This document shows, piece after piece, positions 1 through 6,839 of a DNA stretch of 13,390 nucleotides (positions within the stretch are counted from its first letter, which is position 1; every line of letters starts with the position of its first letter). Source of the DNA: Suilimivivens sp964402925 (GTDB lineage Bacteria; Bacillota; Clostridia; Lachnospirales; Lachnospiraceae); contig CAYOED010000089.1 in assembly GCA_964402925.1 (NCBI GenBank), positions 1-13,390 on the forward strand, given 5' to 3'. The translations under genes and the position numbers were made by a program. The notes under the pieces were generated by a model. That model did no database searches. It was not told where the DNA came from and saw only the letters and a program-made list of their open reading frames with translations.

Positions 1-24
1 TGCATACCTGAATCATATTCTTAC

Positions 25-49
25 GGTCTCAGCAGTAAATGCTTCGACC
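25..49 (-). other. Interrupted hairpin downstream of dnaG
   Basis: The leftward transcript can fold as GGTC-GA-AGCA, loop TTTAC, TGCT-GA-GACC. That is two 4-bp helices separated by a symmetric GA/GA internal loop, which could form tandem sheared G-A pairs. No run of T follows on either strand, so it is not a standard intrinsic terminator. It sits about 40 bases after the dnaG stop and could be a 3' structure, a processing site or chance. The remainder of positions 1-86 shows no gene I can support, and rpoD, which often follows dnaG, is not reached. Confidence 0.3.
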
Positions 50-86
50 TGTACTAAATAGTTACTAAACATTACCATTATTAGCC

Positions 87-1859
87 TTAATCCAAGGAAA
101 TATGCGTTTTGTTAAGTTCTTCCAGTGCTTTTTTTCCTTCAATCACCTGACCTAGTGCCTGAACATCTGTCCCCAACTGCGATGAGAAGTACTCAAGGCT
201 GTTTCTCTTAACTGCCACCACAATATCGTGGAATGCCTTTTCCTGTTCCGACCTTGTGCCCAGATGCGCCAGTTTCGTATTAAATACGCCTGCCGCCTCA
301 CGCTGCTGTTCCTCATCCGTAAAAAGACTGATGATTGCCGCCGGGTTAAAGGAACCGCACTCCAAATCCTCAAAAAGCTTTTCGGCTATTTTTCTATATA
401 AATCCTCCGTAAAATCCCTGAAGGAAATATACTTTTTTATCTTCTGATATAATGCCGGCTCTTCCACCAACCAGGTAATCAGAAGCTTCTGGGGTTTCTT
501 TTTGTTTTCTTCCGGGTCATTTTTCTTTTGAATCCCTGATTTCGGTCTGACTGCCGGCGTTGCCAGCCCTGTCTGAGCCGCATAGGAAAGCACAAGCTTA
601 CGCAGATTATCAAAACCGATGTGATATTTTCGCGCCACCGCTTCGATATAGTTCTCCCGCTCCACTTCTTCTGAAAATCCGCAGAGCTTCTTTGCAATTT
701 CCCGATGGAACTTGGTTTTTGCTTCAGGATCATTTAAATCATAATCCCTCTGCAGCATGCGCAATTCAAAGAAAAAGCTGTTTTCCGCCTGCCTGATCCG
801 CTCTTCAAATCCTTCCTTTCCCTGATGCTTCATGAATTCATCCGGATCCTTATAGGGCTCCAGATTAAGCACCTTTCCGGTCAGACCGACTTCCTTCAGT
901 ATCCCGATTGCACGCAGGGCTGCCGCAACTCCTGCCCCGTCGCTGTCATAAGCAAGTATCACTTCCGATACATACCGCCGCAAAAGATTTGCCTGCCCCG
1001 CCGTAAACGCGGTTCCCAGGGACGCCACCGCCTGAGTAAAGCCTGCCTGATGCATGGCTATTACATCCATATAGCCTTCACACAAAATGATATTGCTCGT
1101 GCGGGCCGTCCTTGCAAAGTTCAAACCGTACAGATTGCGGCTTTTATCAAAAATCATGGTTTCCGGAGAATTCAGATATTTGGGCTTTGCATCCCCCATC
1201 ACGCGTCCTCCAAAACCAATCACCTTATGATTGATATCCTGAATGGGAAACATGACACGATTCCAGAATTTATCATGCATCCCGTATTTCTCGTCAAAAG
1301 TGGCAAGTCCGGCTTCCTGTATCAGCTTGTCCTCATATCCTTTATTTTTCAGATATTTTGTAAGATCATCACTGGTCACATTAGAAAATCCCAGTCCAAA
1401 CCTGTGTATCGTTTCATCTGACAACTGTCTTTTTCTAAGATATTGATAGCCTGCTTGTCCCTGCTTGCCGCGAAGCTGATAGTAAAAATACTTTGCAGCT
1501 TCCTTATTCACTTCCAGGAGCTTTGAGCGCCTGCTCTCTTTCTTTCTTGCCTCCTCGCTATATTCCAATTCAGGCATATTGACGCCCGCTCTCTCGGCAA
1601 GGGCTTTCACCGCCTCCGGAAAAGAATAATTTTCATACTCCATGAGAAAGGTGAATACATTCCCGCCTGCTCCACAGCCAAAGCAATAGTACATCTGCTT
1701 GCCCGGCGAAACGGAAAAGGAAGGCGACTTTTCATTATGAAAGGGACAGAGTCCAAAATAACTGCTTCCCTTTTTTTGTATCTTTACATATCCTGAAATG
1801 ACATCCACAATGTCACTTTTCATGCGTACCTCTTCTACCAACTCGTCAGGATAATACAT
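87..1859 (-). CDS. dnaG: DNA primase DnaG
   Basis: DnaG synthesises the short RNA primers for lagging-strand replication and works with the replicative helicase at the fork. At 590 residues the protein is full length for the family. The N-terminal CHC2 zinc finger is intact (C38, H41, C59, C62). The catalytic core with its TOPRIM domain follows, with the acidic residues E261 (in CEGYMDV), D305 and D307 (in AYDSDGAG). Residues from about 450 to the end form the less conserved helicase-interaction domain. The ATG start is preceded by GGAGGAGG with a short spacer, which fixes the start. It lies 57 bases behind the dGTPase-like gene on the same strand, with no terminator in between, so the two are probably cotranscribed. 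In many Clostridia rpoD comes next, and that position lies outside this window. The identification is secure. Confidence 0.98.
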   Translation of the reverse strand: MYYPDELVEEVRMKSDIVDVISGYVKIQKKGSSYFGLCPFHNEKSPSFSVSPGKQMYYCFGCGAGGNVFTFLMEYENYSFPEAVKALAERAGVNMPELEYSEEARKKESRRSKLLEVNKEAAKYFYYQLRGKQGQAGYQYLRKRQLSDETIHRFGLGFSNVTSDDLTKYLKNKGYEDKLIQEAGLATFDEKYGMHDKFWNRVMFPIQDINHKVIGFGGRVMGDAKPKYLNSPETMIFDKSRNLYGLNFARTARTSNIILCEGYMDVIAMHQAGFTQAVASLGTAFTAGQANLLRRYVSEVILAYDSDGAGVAAALRAIGILKEVGLTGKVLNLEPYKDPDEFMKHQGKEGFEERIRQAENSFFFELRMLQRDYDLNDPEAKTKFHREIAKKLCGFSEEVERENYIEAVARKYHIGFDNLRKLVLSYAAQTGLATPAVRPKSGIQKKNDPEENKKKPQKLLITWLVEEPALYQKIKKYISFRDFTEDLYRKIAEKLFEDLECGSFNPAAIISLFTDEEQQREAAGVFNTKLAHLGTRSEQEKAFHDIVVAVKRNSLEYFSSQLGTDVQALGQVIEGKKALEELNKTHISLD

Positions 1860-1916
1860 TTTCCTCCTCCATGCGTTTCCGGATACTCCGCAGCACCGGT
1901 CCTGGCCGCATCTATA

Positions 1917-2921
1917 TCAGCCATGCCAGGATTTGGGAATATAAATTTCCTCATACTTCGCTATGGCAAAGCGATCCGTCATAGCGCCTATGTAATCGCA
2001 CACAACCTTCTCTTCCGGCTCTCCTCTTTTCACCAGATTGATATAATCATCCGGCAAAAGTTCCAGGTGATGCCTGTAATAGCTGTACAGCGTCTGAACC
2101 AGCATTTCTGCCTTTCCCTCTTCGCTTTTGGCTTCTTTATTCTGGTATACCCGTTCAAACATAAACCGGCGCAGCTTTTTCATTGCCTCTGCCACCGGCT
2201 CTGACATCTGTATATCATCTTTGCCGTAACTGGTGGTGACAAGGTCATGGATAAAGTGATCCAGCCTCTCCCCTGTAGTATACCCGATCACATCCCCAAT
2301 CTCTTTCGGCACATCAGATTCTTTTAAAATCCCAGCCCTTAAGGCATCATCCATATCGTGGTGAATATAAGCAATCTTATCCGAAAAACGGACAATCTTT
2401 CCCTCCAGCGTAAAAGGCATGCCCTTAGTCTGGTGATTGCGGATGCCGTCCCTTACTTCCATAGTGAGGTTCAGCCCCAATCCTCCTTTTTCAAGCAAAT
2501 CTACCGTACGCACGCTCTGATCGCTGTGGCAAAATCCATATGGACTCACTGCATTTAAGGCCCTTTCTCCTGCATGCCCGAACGGTGTATGCCCCAGATC
2601 ATGCCCTAGTGCAATTGCTTCCACCAGATCCTCATTCATCCGAAGCGCCTTTGCTATCGTCCTTGCGTTCTGGGAGACCTCCAGCGTATGGGTCAGCCTG
2701 GTTCTGTAATGATCTCCTTCCGGAGATAAAAACACCTGGGTTTTATCTTTCAGCCTTCTAAAAGACTTGGAATGCAGAATTCTGTCCCTGTCCCTCTGAT
2801 AAACAGGGCGGATATCGCACTGTTCCTCCATACGCATCCTGCCCTTCGAGTTCTTGCTGTGGGCTGCGTAAGGACTCAGATATTCCATTTCAAGCTGTTC
2901 CAGATTCTCTCGTATGTTCAT
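1917..2921 (-). CDS. dGTPase-like HD-domain phosphohydrolase
   Basis: The family hydrolyses dGTP or other dNTPs to the nucleoside and triphosphate, and so trims dNTP pools in the cytoplasm. The HD-domain metal ligands are present: H78 (in RLTHTLEV), H107-D108 (in GHDLGHTPFGH) and D179 (in FSDKIAYIHHDMDD). At 334 residues it matches the shorter Firmicute 'dGTPase-like' branch rather than the roughly 500-residue E. coli Dgt, so its exact substrate preference is uncertain. The ATG start has AGGAG six bases upstream. It is the first gene of a leftward unit with dnaG, an arrangement I recall from Clostridia, which places nucleotide control beside primer synthesis. A promoter candidate lies at 2957-2986. 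The family assignment is firm; the specificity is inferred. Confidence 0.93.
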   Translation of the reverse strand: MNIRENLEQLEMEYLSPYAAHSKNSKGRMRMEEQCDIRPVYQRDRDRILHSKSFRRLKDKTQVFLSPEGDHYRTRLTHTLEVSQNARTIAKALRMNEDLVEAIALGHDLGHTPFGHAGERALNAVSPYGFCHSDQSVRTVDLLEKGGLGLNLTMEVRDGIRNHQTKGMPFTLEGKIVRFSDKIAYIHHDMDDALRAGILKESDVPKEIGDVIGYTTGERLDHFIHDLVTTSYGKDDIQMSEPVAEAMKKLRRFMFERVYQNKEAKSEEGKAEMLVQTLYSYYRHHLELLPDDYINLVKRGEPEEKVVCDYIGAMTDRFAIAKYEEIYIPKSWHG

Positions 2922-2956
2922 TTACGGCTCCTATACTTAAGCTCATACAACTCCCT

Positions 2957-2986
2957 ACTATATATTATTCGGCACAAATTGGTAAA
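2957..2986 (-). promoter_or_regulatory. Candidate promoter for the dGTPase-dnaG unit
   Basis: On the minus strand a TTTACC -35 box (2981-2986) and a TATAGT -10 box (2957-2962) are separated by 18 bases. They sit about 36 bases upstream of the dGTPase start. This is a sequence-only call, but the placement is right for the first gene of the leftward unit. Confidence 0.5.
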
Positions 2987-3020
2987 ATCCTTTTTTTCTT
3001 CAAAAAACACCTTAAAGCGC

Positions 3021-4004
3021 TCATCGGCAGATATCATAAATAAATTCTGCATTCTTCTCCATGGCATCATATGCCGTCTTTAAGGGGGACATCTGAAAGA
3101 CATGCCACATTCCCTTAAACACATCCAACTTTACAGATACATTTTCCTGTACCATCTTTTTGTGAAGCATGGTAGAATCCGAAAGCAGTATCTCATTGTC
3201 GCCTACCTGAATATAAGTAGGCGGAAAACCTGTAAAATCACCAAAGAGGGGAGAAATCATAGGATTGTTTAAATCCATAGGATTTTTCAAATCCGCAGAG
3301 GTCTCCAAATCCTCGGAATCACCCATGGCCTGTCCTTTAACATATCCCTGGATCATTCGTTCCAGATATGCCGCATCCAAAACCGGGTCTACTGCCGCTC
3401 TGGACTGATGAGTCTTTCCGGAAGAAGTCAAATCGGTCCAGGGTGACATGAGAACCAGTCCTCTTGGAAGCAGGCGTTTCTCCTTTTTCAGTTTTAAGAC
3501 AAGGGATAATGCCATATTACCGCCTGCTGAATCCCCGGCAATAATCACATCTCTTGCTCCGTACCCCAAAAGCATCAGATAATTCCATGCTTTCATGGCA
3601 TCCTGTAGCGCTGCCGGATAAGGGTTTTCCGGCGCCAGGCGATAGTCAAAGCAAAGTACATCCATGGAAGTGCTTGCCGCCAGTTTTGTGGTGAGGGTCC
3701 TTGCGTAAAGACTGCTTCCCGTGGAATAGCCGCCTCCGTGACAGTAGAGAATTACATACTTTTTCATATGGGCGCGGTTTACGGATACCCACTCTCCCAC
3801 CATTCCCTGAATATCCACGCTGCGGATCAAGATGTCTTTGGAATTGCCTAAAAGAGCGCCTACATGATCCTGGGATTGACGGTGCTTTTCAATATCGGCA
3901 TTCTCAATCATCCCATGGACTTTTCTGATCATTGCCATCATATTCTGATTTCTCGTTTCCGGGTCTTTTTTCTTTGTGCGTATTTTTTTCGTAGTGATTT
4001 CCAT
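3021..4004 (-). CDS. HSL-type alpha/beta hydrolase (esterase/lipase fold)
   Basis: This is a predicted cytoplasmic serine hydrolase of the hormone-sensitive-lipase-like group (alpha/beta-hydrolase fold-3), which cleaves carboxyl esters of small or acyl-bearing substrates. The oxyanion-hole motif HGGG is at residues 89-92 and the nucleophile elbow GDSAGG places Ser159. The acid is probably D269 or E271 in VGDNEILL, and the histidine is H301 in the MWHVF segment. There is no signal peptide; the N-terminus is basic (KKIRTKKKD). At 327 residues it is of normal length. The ATG has GGAGG five bases upstream. Residues 230-247 form a short hexapeptide repeat (see separate entry). The gene diverges from the acyltransferase-like gene, and their promoters interleave. 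The fold and catalytic machinery are clear. The substrate is unknown, but opposition to an acyltransferase suggests the removal of acyl groups. Confidence 0.92.
   Translation of the reverse strand: MEITTKKIRTKKKDPETRNQNMMAMIRKVHGMIENADIEKHRQSQDHVGALLGNSKDILIRSVDIQGMVGEWVSVNRAHMKKYVILYCHGGGYSTGSSLYARTLTTKLAASTSMDVLCFDYRLAPENPYPAALQDAMKAWNYLMLLGYGARDVIIAGDSAGGNMALSLVLKLKKEKRLLPRGLVLMSPWTDLTSSGKTHQSRAAVDPVLDAAYLERMIQGYVKGQAMGDSEDLETSADLKNPMDLNNPMISPLFGDFTGFPPTYIQVGDNEILLSDSTMLHKKMVQENVSVKLDVFKGMWHVFQMSPLKTAYDAMEKNAEFIYDICR
3264..3317 (-). repeat. 18-bp tandem repeat inside the hydrolase gene
   Basis: Two nearly identical 18-bp units of the form ATAGGATT(G/T)TT(T/C)AAATCC lie side by side on the plus strand (spanning about 3260-3295). 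A third, degenerate copy ends in the same AAATCC. In protein they read SEDLET, SADLKN and PMDLNN, each with a central D-L. The repeat keeps the reading frame and lies just before the conserved NPMISPLFGDF stretch, probably in a surface loop. Confidence 0.75.
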
Positions 4005-4041
4005 AGGTCCTCCAATAATGTGTGGGATTGCGATCGCGTTT

Positions 4042-4070
4042 ATTTTAACACATTTCTCTATTCTTGTGGT
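4042..4070 (-). promoter_or_regulatory. Candidate extended -10 promoter for the hydrolase
   Basis: Read leftward, TGT-TAAAAT forms an extended -10 (box at 4042-4047). A poor -35 (ACCACA) lies 17 bases further upstream at 4065-4070. The hydrolase start is 38 bases downstream of the -10. The palindrome GCGATCGC (4030-4037) falls in the predicted 5' leader. Confidence 0.4.
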
Positions 4071-4075
4071 ATACT
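4045..4075 (+). promoter_or_regulatory. Candidate extended -10 promoter for the acyltransferase operon
   Basis: TATACT at 4070-4075 is preceded by TGG, giving an extended -10. TTAACA at 4045-4050 is a possible -35 with a long 19-base spacer. Transcription would begin near 4082, so the leader before the first ATG would be short. The boxes lie within the same 35 bases as the leftward promoter. Confidence 0.5.
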
Positions 4076-4104
4076 AGTTACTAATTTAAGGCAACATCAA
4101 ATCA

Positions 4105-5556
4105 ATGCCGGATGATGGAGGATTTGTTCCATGTAATTTGGCAGATTACTTTCTTGGTCACATGGGATGGGATTGTACGTTGAAAAAAAAGAGTGACACA
4201 AATATAAATGTAGAAAAAGAATTAAATAACAGCAGTAATTCATCTAAGCGGCGTCCGCGAAGAGAGGGGAAGGTGTGGTATAAGCTGGATTTATCTGCTA
4301 TTGTCTATCCGACTTTGCAGCGCAGGGATTTTTCTTCTGTTTATCGGTTGTCGGTAGTGCTTAAAGAGCCTGTGAACCCTGATGTTCTGCAGCAGGCGGT
4401 AGATATTGCACTGGTGCGGTTTCCTACTTATAAAACAGCCATTCGTAAGGGATTGTTCTGGCGGTATTTAGAGCCTAATTATCGTCCCGGTCCTTTTGTG
4501 CAGAAAGACATACGCAACTTCTGTATGCCTATGCCTTTTAAGGCCGGAAATCGTTATCTGCTCCGGGTTTATCATTATGACCGCAGGATTTCCCTGGAAG
4601 CGCATCATTGCCTGGGCGACGGTACCGGGGGAATGTGTGTATTGCAGACCATTACGGCAGTATATTTAAGGCTGCTTGGGCATTCCGTCTCCAATGGGTA
4701 TTTTGTTCTGGATATAAATGAAACGCCGGATCCTGAGGAATTGGAAGATGCTTACATGCGGTATGCCAATGCCAAAGTTTGTCCTCCCCGTCCCGGAGAA
4801 AAGACTTACCGGGTCAGAGGTACAAGGGAACCTTTCTATACATTTAATATTGTTGACGGAATCATATCAGTAAAGGAAGTGATGGAAGTTGCCAGCAAAT
4901 ATCGCGCTACTATCACAGAATATTTGAATTCTGTGCTGCTCTATGCACTTCTTCAGAAACAGAACAGCGAATGGCACTTAAAGCTTCGCCCTGTAAAGAT
5001 TGCTATGCCTGTGAATCTGCGCCGTTTTTTCCCTTCAAAAACTCTGCGGAATTTTATTACTATGGTATACCCCGCTATTGACCCCAGATTAGGTGACTAT
5101 TCCTTTGAAGAAATTGTAAATCAAGTGCATAATTACATGCGTTATTATATTAACGAGAAGTTTCTGCGGGGAGACATCACCACCAATGCCAGCACCCAGC
5201 GAAATCCTTTGATCCGGGTCGTACCCCTTTTTATAAAGGATTTCGTAGTCAGGCAGTTTTATACCCGGGTTCAGGACAAAAATTCTTCTGCCGGTCTTAC
5301 CAATATGGGCGCTTTAAAAATCCCTGATGATATGAAACCTTACATTGAACGCTTCGATATTTATATGGGGCAGCCTTTTTCCTCCCGTACCAATTGCGCC
5401 GTCATCAGTTTTGAAGATACGTTGACGATCAACTTTGCCAGCAGCATCATGGAGACGGATGTGGAAAGATACTTTTTCAGAAAACTTGTGGAAGACGGCA
5501 TCCATGTAACTATCGAAAGTAATCGGGAAAATCTGCAGGAATCTTTATCCCATTAA
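4105..5556 (+). CDS. Condensation/alcohol-acetyltransferase-like acyltransferase
   Basis: The protein carries the HHxxxDG motif of the CAT-like superfamily (H167, H168, D172, G173), which includes NRPS condensation domains, PapA-type acyltransferases and alcohol acetyltransferases. It is therefore predicted to move an acyl group from a thioester onto a hydroxyl or amine acceptor. The family-like region runs from about residue 57 (WYKLDLSAIVYP) to the end, including a C-terminal stretch resembling the second half-fold (VISFEDTLTINFASS). At about 430-480 residues it is a stand-alone enzyme with no carrier domain. The start is uncertain. ATG 4105 has only AAGG at 13 bases upstream; in-frame alternatives are ATG 4162 and TTG 4180, and the first 50 or so residues are low-complexity. 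It is followed 31 bases later by the zinc-ribbon membrane gene, probably in one operon. Donor and acceptor are unknown. Confidence 0.85.
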   Translation: MPDDGGFVPCNLADYFLGHMGWDCTLKKKSDTNINVEKELNNSSNSSKRRPRREGKVWYKLDLSAIVYPTLQRRDFSSVYRLSVVLKEPVNPDVLQQAVDIALVRFPTYKTAIRKGLFWRYLEPNYRPGPFVQKDIRNFCMPMPFKAGNRYLLRVYHYDRRISLEAHHCLGDGTGGMCVLQTITAVYLRLLGHSVSNGYFVLDINETPDPEELEDAYMRYANAKVCPPRPGEKTYRVRGTREPFYTFNIVDGIISVKEVMEVASKYRATITEYLNSVLLYALLQKQNSEWHLKLRPVKIAMPVNLRRFFPSKTLRNFITMVYPAIDPRLGDYSFEEIVNQVHNYMRYYINEKFLRGDITTNASTQRNPLIRVVPLFIKDFVVRQFYTRVQDKNSSAGLTNMGALKIPDDMKPYIERFDIYMGQPFSSRTNCAVISFEDTLTINFASSIMETDVERYFFRKLVEDGIHVTIESNRENLQESLSH

Positions 5557-5587
5557 CCATATCCCTGCCAGAAGAAAGGAATCTGTT

Positions 5588-6292
5588 ATGTCTTACTGTG
5601 TCAATTGCGGTGTGAAACTGGAATCTTCCCTTACGGAATGTCCGCTTTGCAACACACCTGTTATTAATCCAAAAGAATTGTATGATAAGAAAAAAACTTC
5701 TCCTTATCCTAAAGAAAGGGGACAGGTGGACGTGGTAAAAAGAAAGGATCTGGCAATTCTCAGCAGTATCGTGCTGATTGCCACATCCATAAGCTGTCTT
5801 CTTTTAAATCTCTTTGTTTTTCCAGGGAATCTTTGGTCACTTTTCATTATTGGAGCCTGCCTGCTGCTATTTGTGCTGATATTTCCTGCGGTGATTTACA
5901 CAAAACTGCCAATTTATATCTCACTTCTCTTTGATGGAATCGCTGTGGGATTTTATTTATACATGATTACCTTCAATACCAAATCCGATAAATGGTTCTT
6001 TGGGCTTGCCCTGCCGATTTTGTTGCTAGTCACAATACTGGTAGAGATTTTTGCCCTGCTGCTCCGCTCTTTTTCCGTTTCATTTATCACTACAGCCTTG
6101 TATTTCTTTGCCGAAACAGCATTTTTGTGTGTTGGAATCGAACTTTTGATTCATCATTATTTCAATACTCTTCTGCGGCTGACCTGGTCGGCAGTGGTGT
6201 TTACCGCCTGCAGTATGATTGTAGTCCTTCTAATCACAGTTTTATCCAGAAGAAGGCTGCGCGACGCAGTGCGGAGACGGCTTCATTTTTAG
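5588..6292 (+). CDS. Zinc-ribbon six-span membrane protein (DUF6320-like)
   Basis: The N-terminus has a compact zinc ribbon with C4, C7, C18 and C21. A basic linker (about residues 28-54) follows, then roughly six hydrophobic segments near residues 55-77, 81-102, 106-126, 137-160, 163-186 and 198-220. The tail is strongly basic (SRRRLRDAVRRRLHF), consistent with a cytoplasmic end. At 234 residues the architecture resembles DUF6320 proteins, which I recall near acyltransferase-like and alpha/beta-hydrolase genes in Clostridia; I could not verify this by search. AAGGA lies seven to eight bases before the ATG. It closely follows the acyltransferase gene, so it may anchor or regulate that enzyme at the membrane or handle its product. 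The stop overlaps that of the convergent downstream gene. The biochemical function is unknown. Confidence 0.85.
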   Translation: MSYCVNCGVKLESSLTECPLCNTPVINPKELYDKKKTSPYPKERGQVDVVKRKDLAILSSIVLIATSISCLLLNLFVFPGNLWSLFIIGACLLLFVLIFPAVIYTKLPIYISLLFDGIAVGFYLYMITFNTKSDKWFFGLALPILLLVTILVEIFALLLRSFSVSFITTALYFFAETAFLCVGIELLIHHYFNTLLRLTWSAVVFTACSMIVVLLITVLSRRRLRDAVRRRLHF

Positions 6293-6663
6293 TATTTATC
6301 CGGGTAATCTGTTCCCGTTTCTTCCGACATTTTCCGGATATAATTATCCGGTTCCTTCCTCATATTGAGCAGGGTATCAAATGCCAGCAGCAGCATCCTG
6401 TCTCCATTCTGCCTGGTACCGCTGTTGTCCCGGTCCAACCTTGCCTTGAAATGGTCCATCTGCCATACCATAACATCTACTACCGTGTAACCTGCCACTT
6501 TTGCCTTGCATGCAAAGTTTCCGTGCTCTATGTAGTAGGAAAATTCTTCATGGATTTCATCATCTTCCTGCAATTTCTTCCAGAAGCTCTCTGCAAAGGT
6601 CTCCTCTTCTCCGGCATATCTGCATAATTCCTTGACGAATTTAAAAATTAAATCTTGTTTCAA
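6289..6663 (-). CDS. Small helical protein of unknown function
   Basis: This is a 124-residue, acidic, probably all-helical and soluble protein with no signal peptide and no membrane span. It may belong to a DUF3837-type family of short Clostridial proteins, but that is a recollection and not a firm match. Visible features include a Phe/Trp-rich N-terminal half (FAESFWKKLQ) and a conserved-looking VVDVMVWQMDHFK segment. The start is TTG at 6663, with AAGGA about nine bases upstream; no in-frame ATG or GTG is nearer. A good promoter lies upstream (6702-6730), so the gene is transcribed alone. Its stop codon overlaps the stop of the converging zinc-ribbon gene. Codon use and composition resemble the neighbours. 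No function can be assigned. Confidence 0.75.
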   Translation of the reverse strand: MKQDLIFKFVKELCRYAGEEETFAESFWKKLQEDDEIHEEFSYYIEHGNFACKAKVAGYTVVDVMVWQMDHFKARLDRDNSGTRQNGDRMLLLAFDTLLNMRKEPDNYIRKMSEETGTDYPDKY

Positions 6664-6701
6664 CTTTTCACTTCCTTGTCTGTAAATAATTTATTAACAT
6701 T

Positions 6702-6730
6702 ATTATACTTTCTGTCTGTCCAATCCGCAA
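6702..6730 (-). promoter_or_regulatory. Sigma-A-type promoter of the small helical protein gene
   Basis: On the minus strand TTGCGG (6725-6730) and a perfect TATAAT (6702-6707) are separated by exactly 17 bases. The predicted transcript starts about 30 bases before the TTG start codon. It is the best-matching promoter in the window. Confidence 0.65.
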
Positions 6731-6769
6731 TAGAAATGGATGAATGCAGCCTATTCCGCATTGCCGTTT

Positions 6770-6818
6770 GTTACTTTTCACACACTGGTCAACGTGACGC
6801 TACTCTGCGAAAAGTAAC
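6770..6818. repeat. Palindromic intergenic element
   Basis: A perfect 10-bp inverted repeat, GTTACTTTTC (6770-6779) and GAAAAGTAAC (6809-6818), encloses a smaller GTCA-ACG-TGAC hairpin (6788-6798). No T-run follows on either strand. The minus-strand half (6799-6813) reads TTTTCGCAGAGTAGC, which matches 14 of 15 bases of a stretch at 13319-13333. It lies between the permease stop and the small protein's promoter, where it could act as a transcript-end structure. It is best read as a REP-like element. Confidence 0.6.
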
Positions 6819-6839
6819 TGCCGTTTCAAAGGGTACCCC

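Noticed and set aside
13..78. 21-codon leftward frame after dnaG
   Set aside because: It has only AAGG as a ribosome site, is very short, and coincides with the hairpin; no independent support.
825..1421. Long rightward open frame opposite dnaG
   Set aside because: It is antisense to the conserved TOPRIM and zinc-finger regions of dnaG, has no ribosome site and no recognisable protein sequence.
2995..3022. Terminator for the hydrolase: AGCGCT, loop TTAA, GGTGTT plus T-run on the minus strand
   Set aside because: The six-pair stem depends mostly on G-U pairs, and is too weak to call.
4030..4037. GCGATCGC octamer palindrome
   Set aside because: A single 8-bp palindrome with no flanking symmetry; its likeness to the cyanobacterial HIP1 site is coincidental.
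6731..6762. AATGC/GCATT inverted repeat beside the palindromic element
   Set aside because: Only five pairs with a ten-base loop in AT-rich DNA; expected by chance.
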